In this document: positions 1 to 11,328 of the stretch, piece by piece | Numbering within the stretch: position 1 is the stretch's first letter | Layout of the letters: each line of letters starts with the position of its first letter | Assembly: GCF_022201045.2 (NCBI RefSeq) | Contig: NC_068556.1 | Span: 2,148,001 to 2,212,000 of the forward strand | Length of the DNA: 64,000 bases | Direction: 5' to 3' | DNA from: Citrus sinensis | Lineage: Eukaryota > Streptophyta > Magnoliopsida > Sapindales > Rutaceae | Translations under genes and position numbers: made by a program | The notes under the pieces: generated by a model | Databases searched by the model: none | The model's input: the letters and a program-made list of their open reading frames with translations, nothing else | Told to the model about the DNA's origin: nothing

Positions 1-561
1 GAATGCGGGGAATCTTCTTCTTCGTTTTGACGACCCGTGTTGATGGCAACCCTCCGATTGCTTCGTAAATCCAAGCCTACAACAACCAAAGTGAAAAATC
101 AAATAAAACAACTATCAAATATTTAATATTATAAAACTTATTAATAAACAAAAAAAACGCACCTGAACCCCGGACGTAAAGCAGTAAAGATTGTATTTTT
201 CAATGTTATGATCTGGATTTTTCAACCGAGTTTTCTTAAATTTCTCGTCTTTCTCGAACAGTGCATTGTCAAGACTCTCGTAAATCATTTCCCACGACAA
301 TAGACCCCATGGACGTTTTCGGAAGTACTGTATATCATCAACTTGATCAAGCCAATCGAAATTGATTTGATAGTGATTTTTTCTTGCATTTAGTATTCTG
401 TCCGCAAAATAAAACAGTGCAATCTTTAATGCGTCCATATCGTCAATTTTCTCGAATTTCAACTTCTTAAATACTGCATCGAATTCGTTTATATTAATCT
501 TACGATGCACACCACCAAAATACGTATTCCGTAGCCTCTGCTCCATTTCATCATTTTTTTA

Positions 562-1424
562 GGGAAATTTGTAACCTACCCCCAAATAAATTGACATTTT
601 GCACTGCGTCCCCAACAAATTTGACTTATTGCACCACGCACCCAAAAAAATTGACATTTTGCACCACGCCCTCAATTCCGTTAATTTTTTAGTTATTTCT
701 AACGGCTCCGTCTAACTTTTGATTGAATGACAAAAATGCCCCTCTATGTAAAAAAAACAAAATTTTTAGCTCATTTAATTTTTTTAAGGTTTTTTTTCAA
801 TTGCAATAAAAATAAAATTCTTCTTACATGTTCATTGTTACCACTATTATTTTTCCTTTAATTTTTTTAAGAATTTTTTTCAATTTTAATAAAAAAAATT
901 CTTGTTACATGTACATTTGTCACCACTATTATTTTCCTTTAATTTTTTTAAAGATTTTTATTTCAATTGCAATAAAAAAAAAAATTCTTGTTACACGTAC
1001 ATTGTCACCACTATTATTTTTTCTTTAATTTTTTAAAGATTTTTATTTCAATTTTAATTAAAAAAAATTCTTGTTACATGTACATTTGTCACCACTATTA
1101 TTTTCCTTTAATTTTTTAAAGATTTTTATTTTAATTGTAATAAAAAAATTTCTTGTTACGTGTACATTGTCACCACTATTATTTTTCCTTTAATTTTTTA
1201 AAGATTTTTATTTTAATTGCAACAAAGAGAATTCCCATTAAAATTAATTTAAGGAATAAACTTCCAATTTTACCCCTCCACCGTTAAACTTAACTGAGAA
1301 AATAACGGAATTGGGGGCGTGGTGCAAAATGTCAATTTTTTTGGGTGCGCAGTGCAACAAGTCAAATTTGTTGGGGACGCTGTGCAAAATGTCAATTTAT
1401 TTGGGGGTAGGTTACAAATTTTCC
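562..1424. mobile_element. TIR element (MITE-like) inserted in the MULE DUF1985 gene
   Basis: About 130 bp at 562-690 is repeated inverted at about 1290-1424. Both ends read (G)GGAAA(A)TTTGTAACCTACCCCC inward, followed by three degenerate blocks of the type ATTGACATTTTGCAC(C/T). The element is flanked by the 8-bp direct repeat TTTTTTTA (554-561 and 1425-1432), consistent with a target duplication, though a T-run is a weak one. The centre is a tandem array (815-1225) and no protein is encoded. Because it splits the DUF1985 frame it is younger than the MULE. The superfamily (Mutator-like or hAT-like) cannot be fixed. Confidence 0.8.
815..1225. repeat. Tandem array, five units of about 80-86 bp
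   Basis: Five units begin near 815, 897, 981, 1067 and 1147. Each contains ATTCTTGTTACATGTACATT, then GTCACCACTATTATTTTCC, then a T-rich and A-rich stretch. The array fills the core of the 562-1424 element. Short open frames across it are chance products of the repeat. Confidence 0.85.
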
Positions 1425-2395
1425 TTTTTTTATTAGTATCAACACCAAATGAAAGTCCAGTAACCAAGCATCATTCAACAATTGACAAGCAAATCAAATG
1501 CTCACTAATTTGAAATCATAACTGATCCTCATGACTATCTTGTTTATGGACCACTTGCCTCAGTAAAAGATTGTGCAAAATTACCCAACTAAATGGAAAA
1601 CTTCGACACTCCAAGAAATGCCCAAATATATCTTTTTTGAACATACTCAACTGCCGCTTTGTTAATTTTTCCTCGATGACTTTTACGACCGAAGATAACT
1701 TACACATGCTCGAAATTCGACCAGGAAAGTGATCGGCATAACGAAAATACATCTTGCCTACTTCGATATCCGGTGATTCTGATTTCGTCATGTATCTGTA
1801 ATATTTATAAAATTATTACATTACATTTACAGAAAAAAAAATTGACTCGTTAAAAAAAAAAGCCACTCAAATTTTTGGTGCGACAGGCGAGATTGGTGCG
1901 ACAACGGGGCGCGCGCGCGCGCCCTGCCCCCCTCCCTCCCTACCCCGCGCGCGCCTTGCCCCCCTCCCTCCCCACCCCCAAAATTAATCCACAACACTCC
2001 AAAATCGAAAAACAATACTCCCAAACACCACCAACCACCACAAACAGCACCACCATCAACATTATTCTCAAACTATAATTATTATTATTCTAAAATTTCA
2101 TTTTAAATTAATGAAAATAAGAAAAATGACTAACCTAGGTTTTGTTGAAGGTTGTAGATCGTAGATCGGATGTCGGTAAGAGATGGAGCCGCCGCCGACG
2201 AGGGTTGATGTTGCCGCCGATGATGGGAGTTGGATCGGTTTGGGAGAGATGAGTGAAAGGGAGTGTTGGGGGAGAGATGAGGGAGAAGGATATTTTGGTC
2301 TCAAAGGTTGTTTTATGGCTAATGTTGATAGAAATATTTTTAGGGGTTAAGATGAAAAAAATCAAAACTTTAATGATTATTACTGCAAATTTCCC

Positions 2396-3030
2396 CTTTT
2401 TCTTCCCATTGCCTGTGCATCCTGAGCATTAATTAACATTATCCATCCATCTTCTGACACGCTGGGAATTGGGCTTTGAATTGATTATTAATCTCACACT
2501 TTCTTTTATCTATTTAATAGATCCATACGTTGAATTCGTCAAAACATAAAACAAAACAGGCAAACTCTATCTTACATGCATGTAAGATACATGCCTCTCA
2601 CATGAATAGTGTATATGTGGGACCCACACACTATTCATGTGAGAGGCATGTATCTTACATGCATGTAAGATAGGGGATCCCAACAAAACAACATAATAGT
2701 CATAGAAGTGGATAATGAATAATTTAAAACTATTTCCCATTTATTTGGCTACGGTACATAACCAACTTTAATCTTTAATTATTTATAAGATCACACTGCT
2801 AATATAGACTATATCTTAATTGAAATAATCAGTAAATATATAGATATATATTGTGCTAAACTCACACTGAAATCGCTTCATTTTCCTCGCAGCAAAAACA
2901 TCAAATTCGTAGTGTATATAACAGAGGATTCAATAATAATATTATATAATAATTTCATATAATTCCAGCTCCGAGCAGCCATCCTTAGTTTGCTTCTTCA
3001 ACAATGGCTCTAGAATTCACTTCACTTCAT
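2396..3030. other. Intergenic: MULE flank, hairpin, DUF642 3' flank
   Basis: This is AT-rich DNA between the MULE end and the stop codon of the DUF642 gene. Apart from the hairpin at 2567-2673 I see no gene. The last few hundred bases before 3031 should hold the 3' untranslated region of the minus-strand DUF642 transcript. Confidence 0.5.
2567..2673. repeat. Perfect 46-bp inverted repeat with 15-nt loop
   Basis: Bases 2567-2612 and 2628-2673 are exact reverse complements, separated by a 15-base loop (2613-2627) that itself contains GTGGGACCCAC. Each arm also carries the 16-bp palindrome CTTACATGCATGTAAG, so several foldings are possible. No flanking target duplication is visible. It could be a fold-back MITE or a young hairpin-RNA (miRNA/siRNA) locus. 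Its position roughly 360 bp downstream of the DUF642 stop codon, antisense or sense in that 3' flank, is noted. Confidence 0.9.
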
Positions 3031-5646
3031 TCATGCCTTGCTGCGAACACTCAACAGCTTCACATCATCAATAACAGGCCCGCACAGAGAAGAAAAGTCA
3101 TCGCTTCTCATGGTGTAAAATGTGCTGAGGAACATGATCCGGGTTCTGTTAGAAACAGCCACGAATCGAAGCACAGCGCGCTTGAATCCACCCTTGCCCT
3201 TAGATTCATAAGGCACTTTGATTGTACCCTTGCCGGCAAAAGCTTCAACAACCATCGATCCTGCACAGGCATTGTTGGCGTCGCCGACGGTGAAAGTCAG
3301 AGTGTAAGTTTTGCCCGGGATGGTTCTTGCGATTTGGGCAATGGCGCTTTCTTTTCCTGCTACAAGTTCTATTGCTCTCTTGCCTTGTGGCACTGAGAAA
3401 TGGTCCGAGTCAATGTACTTAACTGCTTTGAGGGATTCAATCATCCATCCTGGAAGTGGAGAGTGATCGTCTTCAATGTTTGGTGGGATTAGGACACCCC
3501 ATGATGTGTTCGGGAACACATAAGGACCTTCTTCAAATCCCCCATTTTTCAGTATGTTTTCTGCACAATATAAAAATTAGCATTAGCAAAAATTACGCTC
3601 AAACTCCTGAGACTTTTCTCAATGTACGCTAGACTCTTACTGGCTAACTGTCTATTTTTAGAATAATTGGAGGCTGATTGTATATTAATTAATTAGGACA
3701 AACTTCTTTAGAGATCGGGATGTATTTTTACCCTTTATCGTTAGATGGCACATTAATTTTATGAAATCTTTGTGCCATCTTCAAGATCAAGGCAATCATA
3801 GCTCGGTGGTTGTTAATTCGACAGTGAATGTTTTACGGGTACGGCACAAGACAATAAAAAATTAAATGTAGTGTCCTTTTTTGTAGCTGCACCACACATA
3901 AGCTTTTAATGAGTCAACACCTACTTGTGACAAAATTAATGCAAACAAAATGACCGAAGATTTGATTTTGAATTGTCCCCGTCGTTAATGACAATTTAGT
4001 CCCCACAGCAAATGTGTGGGAAAATATACCAATCAAATTTCTACAATCGGGTCAGCCAAACAAGAAACTTTAGTCCAAGTGTTTGATACTTAATGAAGTA
4101 AACAAATTTAATCATGTATTAAAACTACACCGTTTTTTTAAAAAAAAATCGAAGGGAAATTTAGAAAAAGAAAAAACTTACTGTTGGATGCTCTAGGAGG
4201 ATACAGGCCTCTAATGGCTATCGAATCGATGAGTGGACCGCAAGCTGGATCTTCCTCAACTCCAGGATTATGCAAAACGATTTCGGCATAATTAAATTTA
4301 GCCTGGAATGCCCAAGCGTAGGTGTCCCACCCATTGCTGCTGTACAATGTTTGCAGCGGCAGCACGCCCCATTCGGGTGCCACGGAGATGTTGAGTGACT
4401 CCTCTTGGGCGCAGGTGCGGGCAAAATTGAATGAGATTGAGTAGTAATTGCCCTTGATCACCTTGATTCTCTGCTTGACTGATGCCTCGTTGCCCAGCCT
4501 CACAGCAAAGGCCCCCTCCGGCACTACAAGCAACATGTCCCCTTGCTTTTGCCCTGATCTTATGTACTCCACAAATCCTGAAATTTCCCAGCTGGGAATT
4601 GCATACCGCCCGAGCACCACTGTCCCGTTCATGTCTGAGGGCCTCGGCCCCAGCTCAAAGTTGCCATTTGGCAACAGCCCTGCAGTATTATTATATCATC
4701 AAATGACCAAATTAGCCATCAAAATTAGTATCATTCTTTCATTATTCATTAATACAAGTGCCAACATGATGACATGACTCATAACAATCCTTATCCGACT
4801 ATGAAAGGCGATGTATATCCACCAACAAGATGATGAGTAATTTGCACATATGATGTAATTCTGTATTTCTGTTTGGTAGAGGATTAAAATGACACATTTA
4901 CCCTCGAAAGAGAATTTGAATTTTAAAACTCTCTGACAGTTCATGAATGATGACAAGTTGACAGCAGAGAATTACTGATTCCCATTGGTTGGAAAAAAAC
5001 TTTGGTAGCTGAGCTAACTACCACCGAGTACGGCAATCAAGTCATCTCGTGCCCTTTCTGGTCTCAACTTAGCTAAGAAACCAAACATCAAATGAAACTC
5101 TATCCCCACAAGGTCGTTTTGGTCATTTTAACCACATCAAACTTTCAATACTCGCTCCCTTTAGGTCCTCTACTTTCCCTTTCTATACACTAACTTAAGG
5201 AAGAAAAAAAAAAAAAACAATCTTTGCCCCAGTAAGATACAGAAAAGATAAAGGATTCAAATGAAAGTTAGTCCATTCCTCTGTAAATCTTACGTTTTGC
5301 TCCTCAGATTTATAAAATTTTGATAGAACCCTTCCCAGTTTGTTTGTTTTTCGTTTGACCCCTAATGAACCAAAATCATTAAACTAGCCGAAAGACAAGG
5401 AACAAGGCCAAAAGTTTAAAAACATCAAAATCGAGCATAGATGCTACTATTGTCATGGGTTTTTTTCCCTCCCCACGAAGAAGGTAAATATATGAAACGT
5501 GCGAAACTAATGTGTGTGTGTGTGCAATATATATTATATATGCATGTGTCCGTATTGAAAATGTTTTGCTTACCGTCTGTAATGGAGAAGGCGATGTGGT
5601 GGCAAGTGAAACATAGAAGCGCCGACAAGAAAATGAAGCCTCGCAT
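3031..5646 (-). CDS. DUF642 cell-wall protein (DGR/BIIDXI-like), 3 exons
   Basis: This is a secreted plant cell-wall protein of 366 residues. The exons are 5574-5646, 4182-4679 and 3031-3560; all junctions are GT-AG and the sum is 1101 bases. It starts MRGFIFLSALLCFTCHHIAFS, a clear signal peptide, followed by ITDGLLPNGNFELGP. Two galactose-binding-like DUF642 modules follow, the first with GDMLLVVPEGAFAVRLGNEA and ARTCAQ, the second with NILKNGGFEEGPY, SLKAVKYIDSDHFSVPQG and FSSLCGPVIDDVKLL. Length and motifs match the family (about 370 residues). Family members bind cell-wall polymers and modulate pectin methylesterase activity during germination and growth. The match to the Arabidopsis At5g25460/At5g11420/BIIDXI group is strong, but paralogue identity is not resolved. 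A TATA-like box lies at 5756-5763. Confidence 0.93.
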
Positions 5647-5755
5647 TGCTTATACTATTTTATGCAAGTTTTCAAGAGAGGGAGAGTTGAGTGAGTGAGC
5701 GAGTGAAATAATGCGTTAGGAGAGAGCAAATACAAAGAGAGGCATCGTGGGGGGG

Positions 5756-5763
5756 TTATATGC
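5756..5763 (-). promoter_or_regulatory. TATA-like box of the DUF642 gene
   Basis: On the minus strand the sequence reads GCATATAA, about 110 bases upstream of the DUF642 start codon and at the upstream edge of a purine-rich leader. It is the only TATA-like element in the proximal region. Confidence 0.4.
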
Positions 5764-6269
5764 ATGTCCAAAGAGAACTAAGCCCTTGGATTTTAGAGGA
5801 AATAACGAATCCGCCATTCTTGCTTTCTTTTTGGCTTGACAGTATCATCACGTGGAGGGGTTTCGAATGACGTATTTGCCCTAGAATTATTAATATTATT
5901 AATGCCCCAAACCTGGATGTCGTCTGGTGGAGGTCCAAGGCAAAAGCTGTTCAACGTCACATGCAACTGCATCTGCATGCAAGGCCACGACATTTTAACC
6001 CACCCCAGCTTTTTGTTCCGTCTTTTGTTACTTGTTAGAAAGAGCTTTTAAGGTCATTTTCGTCATCTAATTTATCTCATTAGTCTTTAGATTTTGTTTT
6101 TAACTGTGCCTCCCTCATAGTCACAGATCTGTTTAATATATATATATATATTTATACTACAAAGGTCCTACACCACACCTCCCTCGCAATCTATATATAT
6201 GAATAATTTTTTTGACATTCATTCCAATGAGCAGAAATATATTATATTATTTATTTATTATTATTATCG

Positions 6270-6480
6270 GTTTGCTTTAATATTCTTCCATAACCTAAAT
6301 CTGATGCATCTGTTTCAACAATTTTAAGTAAAGCAGGATTTGTTAAGAATAAACAAGGAATTTCTTTAATAACATTTTTTATTTGTTTTACAACTTTAGT
6401 GTGTTCATCTGTCTATGCAATATGATTCTTTTTTAATTTGTCATGTAAGGGTTTTGACATTCTGTTGATGTTAGGACAAA
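6270..6480 (-). mobile_element. Endogenous pararetrovirus (Caulimoviridae) fossil fragment
   Basis: On the minus strand about 200 bases resemble the end of the reverse transcriptase and the start of the RNase H region of plant pararetroviruses, including an ETDAS-type motif. Only this small piece of the polymerase gene remains; no movement, capsid or protease region is visible nearby. The fragment is broken and flanked by AT-rich simple sequence. Divergence suggests it is old. Caulimovirid rather than Gypsy origin is favoured by the spacing and wording of the conserved residues, but a Gypsy relative is not fully excluded. Confidence 0.65.
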
Positions 6481-8322
6481 AATCAATATATATATATATA
6501 TATATATATAAGTTTTTTGTCTAATATTTTAAAGTGTAAAAAAACACAAGAAAAATTTAAAACGGTAGAATTTAAGAAATTTAAAACTTAAAACGTATAA
6601 ATTGTGTAGTTTATGAGTTTTTTCAGACTTCTCACATTTTAAAATTAATTAATTAGTTAATTAATTAATTGGTCGCGAACATAGAATGTTTAATTTGTTG
6701 TATTTGTATTGAGATTACATAGTTTTTTATAGGGAGTTTGCTACTTTAATTAGCTCTCCAATGTTTTCTGTTTTTACAACTTTCTCTTTACGGTTTCCAT
6801 ATGTAATTAATTAATCAATTACCTCACTTCATTAATATCAAAACCTTAATAATAATAATAATAATAACTAAAAAAAAAGGTTATATGGTAGATGAATTAT
6901 TTTCTTTAATCATTTTCTCAATCAATCGTCTCTTGTATGTGTGGAGTCCATATCCACACAAAGACAGATGTCTTATATCCTGGAAGCAAACGCCACTGGT
7001 GTCCTGTTCTCATTCTTTAATGTGTAGAAGAATGGGATGAAAAAGAATTGGCATTTGGATCGCCTTCCATTTACAGACCCAATTCAATCTCAGTACTGTC
7101 TTTAAAGAAGAATACATATATAAACTCAAATAAATTAATTTTACATCACATATTAATAAGAAAAAAAAAAAAAGAGAGGGGAAATTAACTAAAAAATTGG
7201 AGGATATTTACAAATTACGAGGCAAGTAAAAACATGGAACATGCCACGAGGAAAGCCGCGGCAAGGAGGAGGCAGCGATCTCAGCTGAGCTAATGAACGG
7301 CCTTAATCAAAAAGAAACTCGAAGTCGTGGCTTGTTTTTGGGCTTTCATGTTTGTAACGCAATGTGGGCCCTCGCCAATCTTAAAAATATTATTATATTG
7401 AAATTGTGGGCCGACTTTCATCCGCAAGCCTCATCCATCATCACGAAGCACTCCATGTGCCCCCATCGACCCGATCTTGGGGCGGATATGCAGGCTGTCG
7501 TGTCCTTCCCCTTTTCCGATTTTGTTTTTTCTCCTCATAATTTATTTACTTTTTCATCAAACGGTTCTCATTTGGTTACGCGTCCTTCTCTTTTCTCCTT
7601 CTTTTTTTTTTTTTACATAAAAATAATATAAATTTTTTATCATACAAATAAAAAATTAAATGAATTTAATTTTTAATTTACAAGAGCTAGTACTTACAAT
7701 AAATTTTAATATATAATTATTCAACTTTAATTTCAAATGAGACCTTAAAACTACACAGAGCTAAACATTGTGTCGCAGCTAGCTAGACCGGCGGCATAGC
7801 CAGACCACATCCATTTGGCGGTAGAATTATGTTGAGCTTTGGAGGATGTTGGCCGTCTCCCTAGGAAATGAAATTTAGAGGAAAGATACGAGTTTCCTTC
7901 ACTATGCCTCCTACTGAATCAAAATCCTAGCACAACCACCACCTATGGCCCTTTATAGCTCCATTACTGAATAAAGATAGTGTTGTTTTACCATGAATTT
8001 ACAATTTAAAATTTGTAGAAGTTTGAGCTGGGTTAATTTATTATATATTGTTGGTTTCTACTTTCTACTGTTATGGTAAAAATAAAGTACTGCTTTTTTT
8101 TATGAAAGATGCAATGTGTAGAAGGAATTGTGCATTATGGGCTAATGGGTCCAAAAGTGTCAATTTGAAATTTAGTTGTATTCTCGAATGGGACAGGTAT
8201 GGGAACTTTCACCCTATATCACAAGGCCAAATTTAGCTCTCAAATTCATTTAATAATAACAATAGTATTTTAAAAAGAAAAAGCGCCCTACTATGAACAA
8301 CCTATTTGTCATGACTGCCAAA

Positions 8323-8325
<3 letters not shown>

Positions 8326-8367
<42 letters not shown>
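8326..8367. repeat. (AAT)n microsatellite
   Basis: About 14 consecutive AAT units, likely polymorphic. Confidence 0.95.
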
Positions 8368-11328
8368 TAAACAATAATATAATGTTTCTGATTATTAAGT
8401 ATAAGTGGGAGTCCCTATGTTACAATTAATGTAACATACATACTCAACAACAACCACACAAATGGCAAGGATGACAGCAAAACTGGAAACCCTGCAGTAA
8501 TCGAAGGAGTTTCCGAAACTGATGAATTTGAGGAAGTGAATTGAAGCTTCCCTTTATTAAACTGTCCTTCGAGTGGGCAAAACTTTCTGAACCCAGCTTC
8601 ACCAATTTGGTGTTCAGAAATCGATTTCCGTTCAGAAGTTTTCAATAAATGAACCATTTCTTTTTCTTTTAACTTTAAACTTTAAATGCAAACACAATTG
8701 AAAACCAAATCGAACCGGTACGGTGGTGTAAAATTCGTGTTGAACTTTAAAATCCGTTCGATTCTCTTAGGAAACTTTAATTGAACGAACATTTGCCCAT
8801 CCTAACAGAGCTTCTAGTAGTTTTTTTTTTTGTTTTTTATTATCTCAAGGAAGATTTCAATATTTAATATAAGACTCAAAATAATAAATATTATAATACT
8901 TTCGGGTTTTAACAATTAGGAAAATTTTCGGTTTCTCCTTTATTAAAATCAATAGATATCACTTACGATCATATTATTTTCATAATAACCAACAACTTTC
9001 CTGATATTATAATTTTAATATTATTATTCTTATTTGTATTTTTAAATTTACTTTTATTCATAATTATATAAATTAAATAAATCATATAAATAAAAATTAA
9101 AATACTAAAAATAAAAAATATATATTTCAGTGTGAATAAAAAATTAATAATAAGATATTTATTTTATACTTTTTATTATTTTTAATTTTTTTAATTAATA
9201 AATAAATATTATATTTCTAAAATAGATTATCAAATAAATGATCCATTCACTCTTTTATTTCTTTAAATTTTTGTGCCATTTAGATTTTTAAATAAAATAA
9301 AAAAAATCAACAATTTTACAAAATTAGAGGCCCGTCTGCTGGATTGAGTGGCTAGATGAGTGGATATCACAGAAAGAGGCAAGGCTTAGGCAGCCGACTG
9401 CTAAGTTTCGACAAGAAACATATAATGAGTGAAGCATCCACGTGCAGAGCATTAAATGAGGTTGTTTCAAAGATAAGATCATAGATGTGATTTAGACCTC
9501 CTCATCCTTTTGGGGGATGTTTGGCTAACCGGAAATTTTCTCCATTCAAAGCAGCGGTATTTCTTCTTTTTCCATTTCTTTTTTGAACATGATGATCTGA
9601 GCATTACTGAGCTTTTATTGATCATTTGACATATGTCTTTTAGTGATAATGTATGAGTAAAATTTAACTTCTTTTATTTTTTTATTTATTAATAACCAAT
9701 CAGTGATTGAGTTATTTGCTCAGAATATGATCAGATCATGAGAGAACACCACACCTATACCATTATATTGCCTTGGAAAATGGCCCAAATAAATCCATAA
9801 TACTCATCCCCCATATTATTAATGTTGCATCATTTTGTCTTTAACAAGTGTCAATTTATTTGCACTTATAAATTTGCATTTTTAAGGAATGAACGTAAAT
9901 AAGAACGCGAACTCTTTCATCATATCTTGACGTTTTTACAATAACTGAGGTACATAGGTCAGCATATTATTATAAAATGAAATATAAGAAGATAACAATA
10001 TGTTTTTGAGCAAATTAAGCATAGTGATCAAGAATTGGCTTTTCATGTCCAACGTCCCTATTGTTTAAACGTTTTTATTTTCCACCCCTTGCCACATGAG
10101 CAGCTGTGCAAGTGAAATGAAAGTTTATAGCTAGAAACATATTTTCGATTCAGATTCGACAGATACCTTCATATAATTGGATGTACATCTTCACTTCTTT
10201 CTTCAGTTATTGTGATATCGGCGTTTCCATATGAAAATGAATCTTCTTCAATAGATTTGTAGATTGAGATTGCAAACCCTAGTAGCTTCAATGATTGAGA
10301 AGGGACATCTTAACAACTCACAATGCTTCATCAAAACAGTCCTCCTAGCAATAGCATTATTGTTGATTTTGACATTCGTTTAATTCTCGTTTCTGACAAT
10401 TTCTGTATTTGCTTTCTTAAGGGACAATTTTGTTTTTCTTTTGCATGCCTAATAATTATCAAGATTTGAGTTTTGGAAATTACACATAAGAATCGAAGAT
10501 TTGCTAGCTTTCTTTTAATAGTGCAATGGGAAGAGACAAAGAGGAAGATGGTTTATTATTACATGACCATTCCTTCATTAAAAGCATGGGCTCGACTCAT
10601 CACATGCTGATGTTCAATAATAAAATCGAAATTTGGACGAGTCAAGATCATCTTTCAATTCGGCACGTCATGAACAAAGGACAACAGATCATCTACGATT
10701 ACAATTAGCAAACTCTTATGAATTTACTCCCTCTTTTAGACTTGGTTCAAGAAGAATATTACCAAACATAAATGTGTTGCAGCGTTGCGAGCAATTTCTA
10801 GTTTACTAACATGTTCATGAAAAAGGTTCCATGCTACGCAACCAAATCCGAAGTTTACAGGAGTTAAAAAAGAGAACGAAGTATGAATATAGTAGAATCA
10901 TTGATGGGTTCCACAAAGGGCCACCTCCACACGATGCAATTGCAAATCCAATGCTTATCTCGTAAGAGCAGCAGAGTTGGTACGTGCAAGAAAATGCAGG
11001 CGTTGGCACATGGGGTCCGCCGGAAGGGGAGGTTTGTGGTCGAAAATTTGGCAAGCAGTTTCCATATGTACGTATATGGTGATTTAAATTGGCGGGAAGA
11101 ATAAAAAAACTGCTTGTGTCATCACTCACTACCATTTCTAAAAATGAGCATTACGTTCTCTGACAGATTAAAAAGTAAACAATATGAGACATTCGGAATA
11201 CGAAGATAGGCTTCAAATAACAAAAGCTAAAATAGCCATTATGCTACAAACCAAATCGGCAGAAGAAGTTAGAAAAGGTCTGCGCTCACCATGTGGGTTT
11301 GCCTAAATCAAACTGTATCGTCAAATTG

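Larger units (their letters stand above)
1..1791 (-). pseudogene. DUF1985 / Ulp1-type protease gene of the MULE, broken
   Basis: Reading leftward from the ATG at 1789-1791, the protein begins MTKSESPDIEVGKMYFRYAD and contains the DUF1985 signatures KLSSVVKVIEEKLTKRQL, FGHFLECRSF and HNLLLRQV. It continues through a TGLSFGV segment at about 1433-1467. After the MITE-like insertion it resumes at 163-546 with YFGGVHRKININEF and DDMDALKIALFYFAD. A GT donor after GVQ (161-162) and an AG acceptor at 77-78 join it to AWIYEAIGGLPST (1-76), the classic end of DUF1985. The catalytic Ulp1 (C48) domain would lie beyond base 1. Two in-frame TGA codons lie between 1433 and 1520; at the first, copy 2 has TGG (Trp). 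The gene is therefore dead even without the insertion. DUF1985 proteins are domesticated passengers of plant MULEs and their role in transposition is unknown. Confidence 0.72.
1..2395 (-). mobile_element. Ulp1/DUF1985-type MULE (copy 1), right part
   Basis: This is a Mutator-like DNA transposon whose left end lies outside the window. The segment from about 1440 to 2395 is closely similar to 44510-45432, the right half of a second copy whose ends are complete. The terminal sequence ends in AAATTTCCC at 2387-2395, as in copy 2, and is followed by CTTTTTCTT, the candidate 9-bp target duplication. The right subterminal region (1880-1990) is rich in GCGC and CCCTCC runs. The element carries a minus-strand DUF1985 gene typical of MULEs that captured an Ulp1-like protease gene. 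That gene is broken by substitutions and by insertion of the 562-1424 element. The assignment rests on the match to copy 2 and on the DUF1985 protein. Confidence 0.8.
5764..11328. other. Gene-poor intergenic region
   Basis: This is very AT-rich DNA with (TA)n tracts near 6140 and 6487, the pararetroviral fragment at 6270-6480 and the (AAT)n tract at 8326-8367. Only short uncorroborated open frames occur. I see no exon structure, conserved domain or RNA gene that I could support. Confidence 0.5.

Noticed and set aside
828-1028. Plus-strand open frame rich in Phe/Ile
   Set aside because: It is a translation of the tandem array at 815-1225 inside the MITE-like element.
1827-2078. Arg/Ala/Pro-rich open frames on both strands
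   Set aside because: They come from the GCGC/CCCTCC low-complexity subterminal region of the MULE, which is also present in copy 2.
3004-3396. 130-codon plus-strand open frame
   Set aside because: It is antisense to the conserved last exon of the DUF642 gene.
7293-7631. 112-codon plus-strand open frame
   Set aside because: No domain, ends in a T-run, not corroborated by splice sites or homology.
8326-8367. Possible CRISPR-like periodicity
   Set aside because: It is a simple (AAT)n microsatellite in a plant genome; no spacers.
8415-8657. Minus-strand open frame with a hydrophobic C-terminus resembling a GPI-anchored tail
   Set aside because: Only 80 codons, no recognised domain, no upstream exons found; the hydrophobic tail alone is not enough.
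10526-11104. Short open frames on both strands (10526-10708, 10815-11135, 10883-11104)
   Set aside because: No family similarity, no consistent splice sites, and composition like the surrounding intergenic DNA.
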